43,518 nucleotides of DNA from Promethearchaeota archaeon. Lineage in GTDB: Archaea; Asgardarchaeota; Lokiarchaeia; Sigyniarchaeales; SOKP01. Location of the stretch: contig JAEOTA010000075.1 in the NCBI GenBank assembly GCA_016840085.1, positions 1-43,518 of the forward strand, in the 5' to 3' direction. The position numbers were made by a program, and so were the translations under genes. The notes beneath the pieces are model-generated. The model was not told the origin of the DNA. It worked only from the letters and a program-made list of their open reading frames with translations, and did not search any database. Positions 26,662 through 35,621 of the stretch are shown here, piece after piece. The number at the start of each line of letters is the position of its first letter. Positions within the stretch are counted from its first letter, which is position 1.

Positions 26662-27555
26662 GTGATTAAATTGGTTTTCATCCATAAAGAAGGAAAATTC
26701 AATGGAAATAGTTATTTAATTGACGGTTATTTATTTGGAGCACCTAGAAGTCTTGCTCTTTACGTGATTGAAAATAATGGGACTCGGATGCTCATAGATA
26801 CATCAACTGCAGATAACGCAGATAGAATTATAGAAAAGTTAAAAGAATTTAAGATATACCCTATTCATAAAATTTTCCTTACACATTCGCATTGGGATCA
26901 TACAGCTGGCGTGAATAAATTAAAGACTCTAATGAAGGACATTGATATTGAAGTATTGGCATCAGAGAATGCGATTGACAATTTGAAAAAGCCAGCTGCT
27001 ATGAATAATATTTTTGAAGCAACCGTCGAGCCTTTAGATGGTGTTATACCATTAAAAGAAGGTGATCTAATTGAATTGAATGGTCTGAAATTAGAAGTTT
27101 TTAATTTCTTTGGCCATACAATGGATTCGATTGCACTTTTAGATGAAGAAAATAGAAATATTTTTACAGGTGATGCCATCATTGATAAATCGGGTTATAA
27201 TTACATCACACCTACTTTCATGCCACCAGATTTCAATGAATCCGAATTACTTAAAACTTTTCAAAAACTGAGAGACATGAGGGACAAGTTAAATTCGATT
27301 ACATTAGCTCATTTTGGGGTATGGACAGATGGGGATTTTGAAAAGATTCTTGATGGAATGGAATCATTTCACTTTGACACAAAAAACTCAATAATTCAAT
27401 GGTATAAGGAAAATCTATCGAGTAAAGAAATTGCAATGAAATACTTTGAGAAATTTATACCAAAATCTAAAATTGTAGAATATGGATTATTAGATAATTT
27501 AGAAATGAATATCAAATGGTTATTAGAAGGCTTGAAAAGGAGTGGTTTCATTTAA
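26662..27555 (+). CDS. metallo-beta-lactamase-fold hydrolase
   Basis: The 297-residue protein has the MBL signature HSHWDH (75-80), a third-ligand His in FFGHTMDS, an Asp in FTGDAI and a final His in LAHFGVW, so the two-metal site is complete. A helical C-terminal region of about 70 residues follows, as in lactonase, thioesterase or glyoxalase-like members. The start is GTG at 26662. Its place between MFE-2-type dehydrogenase and hydratase 2 suggests hydrolysis of a thioester or lactone in the same pathway (inference). Confidence 0.87.
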   Translation: MIKLVFIHKEGKFNGNSYLIDGYLFGAPRSLALYVIENNGTRMLIDTSTADNADRIIEKLKEFKIYPIHKIFLTHSHWDHTAGVNKLKTLMKDIDIEVLASENAIDNLKKPAAMNNIFEATVEPLDGVIPLKEGDLIELNGLKLEVFNFFGHTMDSIALLDEENRNIFTGDAIIDKSGYNYITPTFMPPDFNESELLKTFQKLRDMRDKLNSITLAHFGVWTDGDFEKILDGMESFHFDTKNSIIQWYKENLSSKEIAMKYFEKFIPKSKIVEYGLLDNLEMNIKWLLEGLKRSGFI

Positions 27556-27669
27556 AAATTAAAAATAAAGAGACATTTTGGAAAAAATAAAGCAAAATTG
27601 AAATGATTAATATACTATTTCATATAAAAACTAATTAAAAAACAATTAAATAATTAAGAACGGTTAAAA

Positions 27670-28500
27670 ATGTCAGGATTAGATTTAAGCGTCGTAGGTA
27701 AAAAGAATCCAGAAAGAAGTTTTAAATATACTTGGAGAGATACAGCACTTTACGCATTAGGAATTGGGGCTCAGACAGATGAGCTTTCCTTCATTTATGA
27801 AAATACTCCTGGTGGAATCAAAGTATTTCCTAGTTTTGCAACCATCGCTAGAGGAGTTGCTTTTCCTAGATTGGGAAACATTTTTTTTCCTAGGTTCATT
27901 CATGGTGAGGAGTTAATTCATTTGCATAAACCTTTTCCATCTCAAGGTGAGGTAATATGTTTCAGTGAGGTAACCGATATTTTTGATAAAGGTAAAGCTG
28001 CTGTTATTCATGTAAAATTCACAGGTCTTACTAAAGATAGGGAACCCTTATTTGACGTCATATCATCTTTCTTTTATCTAGGAGCGGGTGGATTTGGAGG
28101 GGAACGTGGTCCTAAAAGTGAATCTTTAACACCTCCAGAAGGAGTAGCTCCAGATTTTAGCATATCCTATAAAACTACTAAGAATCAAGCCGCGCTCTAC
28201 AGACTTAATGGTGATATAAATCCTTTACATATTGACCCTGAGTTGGCTCGGAGAGGTGGTCAAGAGAAACCAATATTACATGGATTATGTACTTATGGAT
28301 TTGCTACTAGAGCAATACTTTATGGCATATGTGATGGTGATGTGTCTCGTTTCAAGGAATTTAAAGCAAGATTTACTAATGTTGTTTATCCGGGAGAAAC
28401 TCTTACTACTGAGGGTTGGAAAGATAACGGACGCTATATAATTCAAGTACGAAAAGATAAGACCGTTGTGTTAAGCAATGCATATGCAATTATTGAATAA
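27670..28500 (+). CDS. MaoC-type enoyl-CoA hydratase 2 (double hot-dog)
   Basis: The 276-residue protein is a two-hot-dog hydratase like the hydratase-2 domain of peroxisomal MFE-2 and bacterial/archaeal MaoC proteins. The signature YRLNGDINPLHIDP (177-190) carries the catalytic Asp182, Asn184 and His187, followed by HGLCTYG (204-210). It hydrates 2-enoyl-CoA to the (3R)-hydroxyacyl-CoA, the form used by the MFE-2-type dehydrogenase at 25643. Length and domain order are as expected. It ends the plus-strand beta-oxidation block. Confidence 0.92.
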   Translation: MSGLDLSVVGKKNPERSFKYTWRDTALYALGIGAQTDELSFIYENTPGGIKVFPSFATIARGVAFPRLGNIFFPRFIHGEELIHLHKPFPSQGEVICFSEVTDIFDKGKAAVIHVKFTGLTKDREPLFDVISSFFYLGAGGFGGERGPKSESLTPPEGVAPDFSISYKTTKNQAALYRLNGDINPLHIDPELARRGGQEKPILHGLCTYGFATRAILYGICDGDVSRFKEFKARFTNVVYPGETLTTEGWKDNGRYIIQVRKDKTVVLSNAYAIIE

Positions 28501-28603
28501 TATTTAAAATTTTAATCTTTTTTCTTTTAATCAGTAATTTTATAAAAATAAACTTAAATTTTAGTAAGAAGATCGCAAATTCTTTTAAGTAAAAAAAGAC
28601 TTC

Positions 28604-29002
28604 TTATTTAATTAGAGAAAGACGTTCACGATAACTTGAGAATTGGTTAGATAATATACGATGTTTACAATCATCCCATTTCTTACGAAAAGTATAAAAA
28701 TATTCAGAAATCTCTAAAATATCTCCAAAAATAACTTCATAGTGGTCAATAATAGAAATTTGAATATAGATTGGAAATAATTCAAATACGCGAAGGTCAA
28801 ATTTTGAAGAAAATTTTCCTAAAAGTTCTTTTTGCAGGTTAATATTTTTTTCTATAGCACTTTCACGTGAAATCACAGCTATGTCAAAATCTGAATTTGG
28901 GCGTGCCCCACCTTCCACTTGGGATCCAAATATAATCACTTCATAATTCTGCTTTAGTGATCTTAAATTTTCCCTTAATTCTGCTATTTTATATGATTTC
29001 AT
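28604..29002 (-). CDS. mntA: MNT-type minimal nucleotidyltransferase (antitoxin)
   Basis: The 132-residue protein has the nucleotidyltransferase motif GSQVEGGARPNSDFDIAV (26-43), with the Gly-Ser pair and the Asp-x-Asp metal ligands, as in MntA antitoxins. In characterised HepT/MntA pairs this enzyme transfers AMP to a Tyr of the HEPN toxin and silences it. It overlaps the HEPN gene by 14 bases. The tail after residue 95 is longer than in many MntA proteins. Confidence 0.85.
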   Translation of the reverse strand: MKSYKIAELRENLRSLKQNYEVIIFGSQVEGGARPNSDFDIAVISRESAIEKNINLQKELLGKFSSKFDLRVFELFPIYIQISIIDHYEVIFGDILEISEYFYTFRKKWDDCKHRILSNQFSSYRERLSLIK

Positions 29003-29393
29003 TTAATATTTCCTCCACAATTTTTATCCATATATATAAAAGATTCTTAATTTCTTCGACAGAATTTAGGATTATCTGTTCTTCAAAATCATTATAACGA
29101 TGGACTATAATATTTCGCATACCATTAGCTTTTTTTAAGTTTTCTCCTAACTCTGATTTTAGTTTTCTAACTTTGACAATTTCTGAAATATTGGTAACAT
29201 CATCTCTAACTTGAATTCCTAAATCTTTAATAAGCATTGCAATTAAATCTACAATTGCTTCGATGGATGTTTGTAGGGAATAAAATATCCCACGTTTTTC
29301 AAGTTCGTTTTTTGGTTCTATTGGTAAATCCTTTATATAATCTATAATATGATTTATTTTATCATGATATCGCTTAATTCTTAAATTATCCAT
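28989..29393 (-). CDS. hepT: HEPN (HepT/DUF86-like) toxin
   Basis: The 134-residue all-helical protein has the HepT motif Arg-x4-His-x-Tyr in RNIIVHRY, in which Arg and His form the RNase site and Tyr is the residue AMPylated by MntA in known systems. It precedes and overlaps the MNT gene, the usual order. A two-gene toxin-antitoxin cassette here marks an accessory segment, together with the RHH-retropepsin gene beside it. Confidence 0.85.
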   Translation of the reverse strand: MDNLRIKRYHDKINHIIDYIKDLPIEPKNELEKRGIFYSLQTSIEAIVDLIAMLIKDLGIQVRDDVTNISEIVKVRKLKSELGENLKKANGMRNIIVHRYNDFEEQIILNSVEEIKNLLYIWIKIVEEILNEII

Positions 29394-29593
29394 TAGAATT
29401 CTTAGCTAAATTTCACTTCTTTAATTATAAAATCTCTTTTCTATTATTTATATTATTTATATGTATTAAGATTTTTTTAAACAACTTTAGACATAAGAAT
29501 CATTCAATTTAAAAAAAAATAATTAAAAAATTAAGATGAGATTGAATCATATATCTAGTTCAATATACGATGAATTTCCAAATATAGAATTAT

Positions 29594-30370
29594 TTATAGC
29601 TTTTGGATACAAAGCAATTTTTCTCTCCCTAGGAAAAGTACATTAAACTCATCAATAAAATTTTTTCCGATTAGTGCTTGAATTGGTAATCCACTAATAT
29701 CAGATGATGTGAATTCTAATTCATATGACAGATTTTCATATTGGAATATACTTTTATAGATTGATGCTTCAATAATTCCATTCGCAGTTAATATTTTACT
29801 TTTTCTAATAGGTTTTAATTCAAAATTTTCAATGAGCTTTCTATCAAGGGCCATAATCGATGCTCCAGTATCAACTAATCCAAGTAAAGACTTTTTATCT
29901 CCATTAAGTGATATGAAAAATTCTAAAATAGGAAAAAATCTTTTAGCAATTTCAGCTTGCTGGAAACATTTGGTATTTTCAGAAGAAAATAGTGAGAATA
30001 GTGTTTCAAATTGCTCAATTTCTTTACCTTTACGTAGAATCCCTGCAGAAGCTTCCGGGAACTTTTCGTAAAGCGTTTTCATTACTTCTTGCAATGTATC
30101 TCCAATAACTACAATTGTATTTCTAGAGATTCCTAAATACTTTCCATCTGGTATGAAATCAGGTATGTCAATTTTATCTAAATCGATAGGAGGATTTTTT
30201 TCTGTAAAGTTGTCGATTATTTTTTGCAAATTCATTTTTTCATCAATAGCTTCCCGAATGAATTCACTGACACTTTTATAACCTTTAAGCTTAGCAATTT
30301 CTTCTATTTTCTTCTTTTTATCTTCATCCACTTTAAAATTAATAATAGTCAAAATTGGTATTACCATCAT
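29594..30370 (-). CDS. RHH DNA-binding / DUF5678-like / retropepsin-like fusion
   Basis: The 258-residue protein has three parts. Residues 8-45 look like a ribbon-helix-helix (INFKVDEDKKKKIEEIAKL, then SVSEFIREAID). Residues 73-108 match the DUF5678-type pattern (DGKYLGISRNTIVVIGDT, then a helix). Residues 155-258 are a retropepsin-like aspartyl protease domain with VDTGAS at 166-171 (catalytic Asp167) and ALIGKNFIDEF at 232-242. Retropepsins work as dimers, and RHH domains also dimerise, so the fusion would bring two protease halves together. A DNA-bound or self-cleaving regulator is an inference. ATG codons at 30370 and 30367 are both possible starts. Confidence 0.8.
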   Translation of the reverse strand: MMVIPILTIINFKVDEDKKKKIEEIAKLKGYKSVSEFIREAIDEKMNLQKIIDNFTEKNPPIDLDKIDIPDFIPDGKYLGISRNTIVVIGDTLQEVMKTLYEKFPEASAGILRKGKEIEQFETLFSLFSSENTKCFQQAEIAKRFFPILEFFISLNGDKKSLLGLVDTGASIMALDRKLIENFELKPIRKSKILTANGIIEASIYKSIFQYENLSYELEFTSSDISGLPIQALIGKNFIDEFNVLFLGREKLLCIQKL

Positions 30371-30393
30371 TTATATATTAAGTATTATATTTT

Positions 30394-30401
30394 GTATATA
30401 C
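30394..30401 (-). promoter_or_regulatory. TATA-like box GTATATAC ahead of the RHH-retropepsin gene
   Basis: This perfect 8-base palindrome lies 24-31 bases before the ATG at 30370, the spacing of an archaeal TATA box for a leaderless transcript. Being palindromic it could also be bound by the encoded RHH protein, which is a guess. Confidence 0.35.
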
Positions 30402-30563
30402 ATTTAAATTTATTCGTTTATAATCCAATTGACTTTATGATTATTGCAATTTATATAACGGTTGTTTCTCCTACGTTTCCATTTATTATCCCTATTTTAT
30501 AGAAAATTTTTTAAAAATTTTCCAGAAATCAATTTTTTAAAAACAAATTCTTCAAAGCTAATT

Positions 30564-30581
30564 AAAAAAAGAAAGAAAAAA
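30564..30581 (-). terminator. oligo-T terminator after the second winged-helix ferredoxin
   Basis: A7, A3 and A6 runs on the plus strand (T-rich on the minus) sit 15 bases beyond the stop at 30596. Confidence 0.35.
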
Positions 30582-30595
30582 TTAATTTGATAGGA

Positions 30596-31723
30596 CTAAT
30601 TTTTACGAGGGGGAAGCATTCTGACCATTCTCGGACCCTCAATAAGGGAGATTGCATTTTCAGGGCAATGATAAGCACATATGCCACAACCAACACAGTA
30701 TTCCTCTATTCGTTCCGCTTTATTGTCATCATTTAATTCAATAGCATGATTATAACAATTCTCAACACAGGTACCACATCCTATGCATAAATCTGGATTA
30801 ATACTGGCTAAGTAATTTGTTTCATTAACTACAGGAAAAATTAAACAATTTCTTGCAGTCATGCAACAGCAGCTACAACAATTACAAATCGCGACTTCCT
30901 CGCTCGATGAATCTCCGTATTTATGATAGGCTTTATGAACTAATCCAGCATCTTCACACTTTTTTAGAATTTCTAATGCCTCTTCCTTAGATACTAATTT
31001 TGAAAAACCATGGTTAGATGTATGTCTAGCAGACTTACCTAACGTCATACAAGTTGGTGTAAGTTCTATCTGCTTACAAGGGTTTCCTAATAATTCTTGA
31101 TGTTGTCTACAATAACAATATCCCACCCCAATATCATCATACTTTTCAATAAGTTCTCTAATCCGTTGAGTTGGTAAAATTTTTTCAGTGGGAACTTCTA
31201 ATTCTTTATTAACTATTATATTAGTTTCTTCTCCAGTTTCTAGATTTTCTAATATAGGGACTGTACGATCGATTGGTGGCATACGCTTCAAGGCAGCACT
31301 CATTCCATCATATTGAGATTGCACCAGCTCACTTTGCTCTTGATTCAATTTTTGGAATAACCGTGCTATCTTATAATTTTCCTCCGTTTTTTCAAGCTTT
31401 TGCATAAAAATATATTCAAATTGCCTATGTAAAGGAAATATTTGATATACCATAACCCCACGACGATTAGGTTGATTGATTAGTACACCTGTTTTTGCTA
31501 AAGCATCTGCTTTTTCTAGAATTTCTTCTTCAGATAATCCACTGCTCTCCTTTAATTGCTCCATTGTTTGGGAGGTTTGATTTTCAAAAGCCATTATGAA
31601 ATCTAAATTTTCATCTTTGATAGTTATTTTTAGAATTTCATGTATAGTTTCTGAAAATGGGAATTGAAATCCTCCTGCTTTAAATAAGATTTTAAGAGCT
31701 TTTTTATAATCAGCTTCACTCAT
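30596..31723 (-). CDS. winged-helix / Cys-rich / double [4Fe-4S] protein (copy 2)
   Basis: The 375-residue protein matches the one at 10194 along its whole length: helix-turn-helix SQTMEQLKESSGLSEEEI (51-68), Cys-rich region with CYC (203-205), C216, C225 and ICNCCSCCC (279-287), and a two-cluster ferredoxin (C313, C316, C319, C323; C343, C346, C349, C353). All 18 Cys of those motifs are kept in both copies while the linkers differ, so the metal sites are under selection. It lies divergent from a PaaG-like crotonase, 232 bases apart, which could let it regulate that operon (inference). Confidence 0.86.
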   Translation of the reverse strand: MSEADYKKALKILFKAGGFQFPFSETIHEILKITIKDENLDFIMAFENQTSQTMEQLKESSGLSEEEILEKADALAKTGVLINQPNRRGVMVYQIFPLHRQFEYIFMQKLEKTEENYKIARLFQKLNQEQSELVQSQYDGMSAALKRMPPIDRTVPILENLETGEETNIIVNKELEVPTEKILPTQRIRELIEKYDDIGVGYCYCRQHQELLGNPCKQIELTPTCMTLGKSARHTSNHGFSKLVSKEEALEILKKCEDAGLVHKAYHKYGDSSSEEVAICNCCSCCCMTARNCLIFPVVNETNYLASINPDLCIGCGTCVENCYNHAIELNDDNKAERIEEYCVGCGICAYHCPENAISLIEGPRMVRMLPPRKN

Positions 31724-31955
31724 TTTTTATCAACAAATAATATTTTTTATTAGGTCAATATTTATTCAATATTTTATTAAAATTGGTATGATAATAAAGT
31801 TTTATTTTTTATCTTGATAACTCTACTACTGTTTCTTTAATTTTAAGTAAAAGGTAAAAGAATTAAATAGTACAATAATCACTTTTAATTAAAATAAATT
31901 AAAAATTAACAAATTACATAATTTTAACAGATTTTATTTAAAGGTGTCATAGTTA

Positions 31956-32738
31956 ATGAGTCCAGAATATGAAACAATTTTGTATGAAAAAAAGGATAAA
32001 GTAGCGGTTATAACTCTTAATCGTCCCGAAAGAATGAATGCTATCAATGTACAGATGAATGCAGACTTAAAAAATTCATTAAAAGTAGCTAAAGAAGATT
32101 CTGATGTGAGAGCAATAGTTATCACAGGAGCGGGGAAAGCATTTTGTGCAGGGGCAGATGTACAGGAGTTTGCAAGTGGGAAATTTAGGGAAAAAGTCGC
32201 AGGAGGCAGTGTGACTATACATCCCTATGATTTCTTTAGATTATATAAGCCAATTATTGCGGCTGTGAATGGTGTAGCTGTAGGGTTTGGTACTAATTTA
32301 ACATTAAGTTGCGACATTATTTATGCTTCAGAGAAGGCTAGCTTTGGAGAATTCTTCATTCGCATGGGATTAATTCCTGATATGAACGGAAGTTTTTTAC
32401 TACCTAAATTTATTGGAGTTCATAAAGCAAAAGAGCTAATATTCAGTGGTAAACGTATATTTGCTGAAGAGGCTTTAAAGATAGGATTAGTTAATGCTGT
32501 TTTTCCTCATGATGAATTATTACCCAAAACAATGGAATTTGCAAATCATTTAGCAGCACAAGCACCACTGGCAATAGCTCTTTCGAAAGAAGCGATTCAT
32601 CGAGGTTACGATAAAAAATTTGATGAAATGCTCAAGGTTGAAGGTGAATTTAATGCTAAATGTTATGCTTCTGAGGATCATCGCGAAGCAGCCACTGCAT
32701 TTGTTGAAAAACGTAAACCAGTATTTAAGGGAAAATAA
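31956..32738 (+). CDS. PaaG-like crotonase (enoyl-CoA isomerase type)
   Basis: The 260-residue crotonase has LNRPERMNAI near 20 and the oxyanion motif FCAGADV near 63. The two hydratase glutamates are Asn and Phe (in GTNLTLSCD and GEFFIRMG), but Asp is present in GLIPD, the catalytic position of PaaG-type isomerases. Double-bond shift in an enoyl-CoA is the likely reaction. The AAAGGTG ribosome site supports the ATG at 31956. It is followed by the two thiolase-family genes. Confidence 0.87.
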   Translation: MSPEYETILYEKKDKVAVITLNRPERMNAINVQMNADLKNSLKVAKEDSDVRAIVITGAGKAFCAGADVQEFASGKFREKVAGGSVTIHPYDFFRLYKPIIAAVNGVAVGFGTNLTLSCDIIYASEKASFGEFFIRMGLIPDMNGSFLLPKFIGVHKAKELIFSGKRIFAEEALKIGLVNAVFPHDELLPKTMEFANHLAAQAPLAIALSKEAIHRGYDKKFDEMLKVEGEFNAKCYASEDHREAATAFVEKRKPVFKGK

Positions 32739-32764
32739 AATTTCTTAATTTATATTCTAATTTC

Positions 32765-32772
32765 TTTTTTTT
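32765..32772 (+). terminator. T8 run after the PaaG-like gene
   Basis: T8 lies 27 bases past the stop, in the 139-base gap before the thiolase pair. It may separate the crotonase from the thiolase transcript. Confidence 0.3.
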
Positions 32773-32877
32773 AAGATTTAAATTGAGCTTATTTTTGATC
32801 ATATGAAAATATTTATTTAATCATTAAATTTCAACATTATAATTTTTATATTTTAAACTAAAAAGAGAAAATGAAAT

Positions 32878-34212
32878 ATGAAGGAAAAAAGAGAAGTATA
32901 TTTAGTAGACCATGTTAGGACACCATTTTCTCAAGCAAATCCTCTGAATCCTGATGATGATGTTTTTAGTAAGAAATGGGGATTAGAATTTGCCACTCAT
33001 GTTTTGATTGACATGTTTGACAATCGATTACCGAACAAAGGAAGCACACTCAAACGTGAGAATGTAAGCGAGGTTTTAGTTGGAATTTCCTTACCACAAC
33101 ATGAAAACGGAACATTTGGGGGAAGAATTCCTATATTTATGGCAAATTTTCCCTTTAGTGTGCCTGCCACTGCATTTGACAAACAGGATGGTTCTGGTAT
33201 GGCAGCTTTACATGTTGGTTTTGGAAACATTTCAATGGGTTATTCTGACGTGGTGGTATCCTTGGGTTTAGATCAATCTACCCGAGTACCAGTACATAGT
33301 TACAATGGAAAAGTAACCGTATATGGAATGCCTCCAGATAAACTTATGCTTGATCCAAATAACAAATGGTATAATGATGATTTATATGATTGGAAAACGA
33401 GTCGGTTATTGTTTCAAGCGGCTCAAAAACTTGCAGAAGAAGAGGCAGAACTTTTTACAAAGGATGAAATGGACAAATTAGCGGCACGTAGTCATAATTT
33501 AGCAGAGAAAGCTTTGGAAAATGGATATTTCAAAGAAGAAATTATATCTATTAAAGGTCATAAAGAAGGTGAACCTGATAACCAAATTGAGATTGAAGAA
33601 GATCAATCTATTAAAAAGGCCGTTACTGTAGAAAATATTGCAAATATGCCTTCCATAAGCACCCCAGGATGGGCAGGTGGTTATAAAAATCCAGTATTTT
33701 CTAAAGAAGCATATATTGCAAAATTTGCAACAGAGGAAGGTATTATTACAACAGGAAATAGTGCTCCAATGAATGACGGGGCTTCAGTTTGTTTATTAAT
33801 GTCTAAAATTGCACTTGAACAATATAATTTAAAACCTATGGCAAAAATCATTTCAATTGGTTTTGCAGGGGTTGACCCAACTGTACGGGGACGTGGTGTG
33901 GTACCGGCATCCCAAATGGCTTTAAAACATGCGGATTTAAAAGTGGAAGATATTGATTTTTGGGAAATTAATGAATCCTTTAGTATCGTAGCACTGAATG
34001 CTGTTAATAAATTAGGAATTGATTGGGAAAATAAAATGAATATTCATGGAGGAGCAATGGCAATAGGGAATCCGTCATCAGCAACGGGTCCGAGAATCTC
34101 AGCAACATTAGCTAGAATTCTTAAAGAGAAAAATGCAAAATACGGGCTTGCTGCTATGTCATGTGGTGGGGGTCAAGGAACAGCTGTAGTAATTGAGATT
34201 ATAGATATGTAA
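32878..34212 (+). CDS. thiolase-family protein lacking catalytic Cys and His
   Basis: The 444-residue protein aligns end to end with the thiolase at 34254, but the nucleophile Cys is Asp104 (DKQDGSG) and the catalytic His is Asn398 (IGNPSSATG); NEAF has become NESF (365-368). The last Cys (429, SCGGGQG) is kept. It cannot use the standard thiolase mechanism. The rest of the fold is well preserved and the frame is intact, so it is not a decaying gene. It lies 41 bases before the intact thiolase and may be its non-catalytic partner in a mixed oligomer, or may bind acyl-CoA for another purpose. Confidence 0.9.
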   Translation: MKEKREVYLVDHVRTPFSQANPLNPDDDVFSKKWGLEFATHVLIDMFDNRLPNKGSTLKRENVSEVLVGISLPQHENGTFGGRIPIFMANFPFSVPATAFDKQDGSGMAALHVGFGNISMGYSDVVVSLGLDQSTRVPVHSYNGKVTVYGMPPDKLMLDPNNKWYNDDLYDWKTSRLLFQAAQKLAEEEAELFTKDEMDKLAARSHNLAEKALENGYFKEEIISIKGHKEGEPDNQIEIEEDQSIKKAVTVENIANMPSISTPGWAGGYKNPVFSKEAYIAKFATEEGIITTGNSAPMNDGASVCLLMSKIALEQYNLKPMAKIISIGFAGVDPTVRGRGVVPASQMALKHADLKVEDIDFWEINESFSIVALNAVNKLGIDWENKMNIHGGAMAIGNPSSATGPRISATLARILKEKNAKYGLAAMSCGGGQGTAVVIEIIDM

Positions 34213-34253
34213 GTATAATATGAGATAAAAAAATAAAAAGAGGTTTAAAAAAT

Positions 34254-35558
34254 ATGAAAATAAGAGATGTATATATTACAGATTATGTTAGAACTCCTTT
34301 TTCAAGATCTCGACCAAGAGAACCACCAAGAGATGCGTTTGGAAACTTACGTCCTGATGAATTGACTGCTCTAACATTAATAGATATGTTTGATAACCGT
34401 CTAAAAGATAAAGTAAAACCTGAAGATGTAGATGAGTTTTATGTAGGAGCCACTCATTTTAATTATGAAAACATAGCCTTTGGAGGAAGATATTCCCTGT
34501 TTTTAGCGAAATTTCCAGCGAAAATATCGTCTACCGCATTAGATAGGCAATGTGGTTCAGGAATGACCTGCGCTTCCATAGGATATAATAATATTGCAAT
34601 GGGGTATTCTGATGTTGTTATAGCGACTGGGAAAAATAATGCTACTATGTCACGATCAAAACGTCCAACGGTAAGAGAAACCCCTCCATCCATGAGGAAA
34701 GGTCATGAATTTTTTGTTGATGATGTCGTTGATTTCCGTTGCTCGTACTCAATGCTACAAACAGCTCAAAAACTCTCAGAAATGAATGCTGGTATTTTCA
34801 CTAAAGAAGACTATGATAGATTTTCGGTTCGCAGTCATCAGTTAGCTGCTAAAGGTCAAGATGAAGGTTTTTTCAAGGGAGAAATTGTCCCTGTAATGGC
34901 TCATACAGAGGGTGATGAGGATACACCGATGATAATAGACCATGATCTTTCTGTCAGGAAAAATGCCACCTATGAAGGAACAAAGGATTTAAGAGCTCTA
35001 AGTAAACCAGGTTGGGATGGTGGATACTATAGACCACTCCTGAGCAAAGATGAATATGTTAAAGCGTTTGGGACAGAACTGGGACTAGTAACTGCGGGAA
35101 ATTCATGCCCAATTAATGCAGGAGCTGCTACCTTGTTATTAATGTCAGAAGATGCAATGAAAAAACATGATCTTGATCCATTAGCTCGTATTGTTTCGAA
35201 TGGATATGGTGCGGTGGATCCCACAGTTATGGGAAGGGGTCCCGTTCCTGCAACATGGATGGCATTAAAGCATGCTGGTTTAACTATAGATGATATCGAA
35301 TTTTGTGAAATTAATGAGGCGTTTGGTAGTGTAGGTCTTAATTGGATTCATGAAGTAGGGTTAGAGGATAGAATTGATGACATTAATATTAAAGGTGGTG
35401 CCATTTCAATTGGGCACCCAATAGCAGCAACAGGCCCCAGAATAGTTGGTACATTGGCAAGAATTTTAAAAGAGAAAAACGCGAAGCTTGGTCTCGCTAC
35501 AATGTGTTGTGGAGGAGGTCAAGGAACAGCAATGATAATTGAGAATACAGATGCTTAA
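34254..35558 (+). CDS. thiolase (acyl-CoA acetyltransferase), active site intact
   Basis: The 434-residue thiolase has nucleophile Cys100 in DRQCGSG, NEAF at 354-357, His388 in GHPIAATG and Cys419 in CCGGGQG. It is closer to the TTG-start thiolase at 23389 in its active site than to its neighbour upstream. It should cleave a 3-ketoacyl-CoA in the pathway served by the PaaG-like isomerase. Long T runs follow its stop. Confidence 0.93.
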   Translation: MKIRDVYITDYVRTPFSRSRPREPPRDAFGNLRPDELTALTLIDMFDNRLKDKVKPEDVDEFYVGATHFNYENIAFGGRYSLFLAKFPAKISSTALDRQCGSGMTCASIGYNNIAMGYSDVVIATGKNNATMSRSKRPTVRETPPSMRKGHEFFVDDVVDFRCSYSMLQTAQKLSEMNAGIFTKEDYDRFSVRSHQLAAKGQDEGFFKGEIVPVMAHTEGDEDTPMIIDHDLSVRKNATYEGTKDLRALSKPGWDGGYYRPLLSKDEYVKAFGTELGLVTAGNSCPINAGAATLLLMSEDAMKKHDLDPLARIVSNGYGAVDPTVMGRGPVPATWMALKHAGLTIDDIEFCEINEAFGSVGLNWIHEVGLEDRIDDINIKGGAISIGHPIAATGPRIVGTLARILKEKNAKLGLATMCCGGGQGTAMIIENTDA

Positions 35559-35567
35559 TAAATCAAA

Positions 35568-35589
35568 TTTTTTTTATTATTTTTTTTTT
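35568..35589 (+). terminator. double oligo-T terminator after the thiolase pair
   Basis: T8 at 35568-35575 and T9 at 35581-35589 follow the stop within 31 bases and end the plus-strand unit before the convergent DmsAB locus. Confidence 0.5.
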
Positions 35590-35621
35590 GACAGGTTTTA
35601 AATTTAAAAGAAAAAAGAGAG

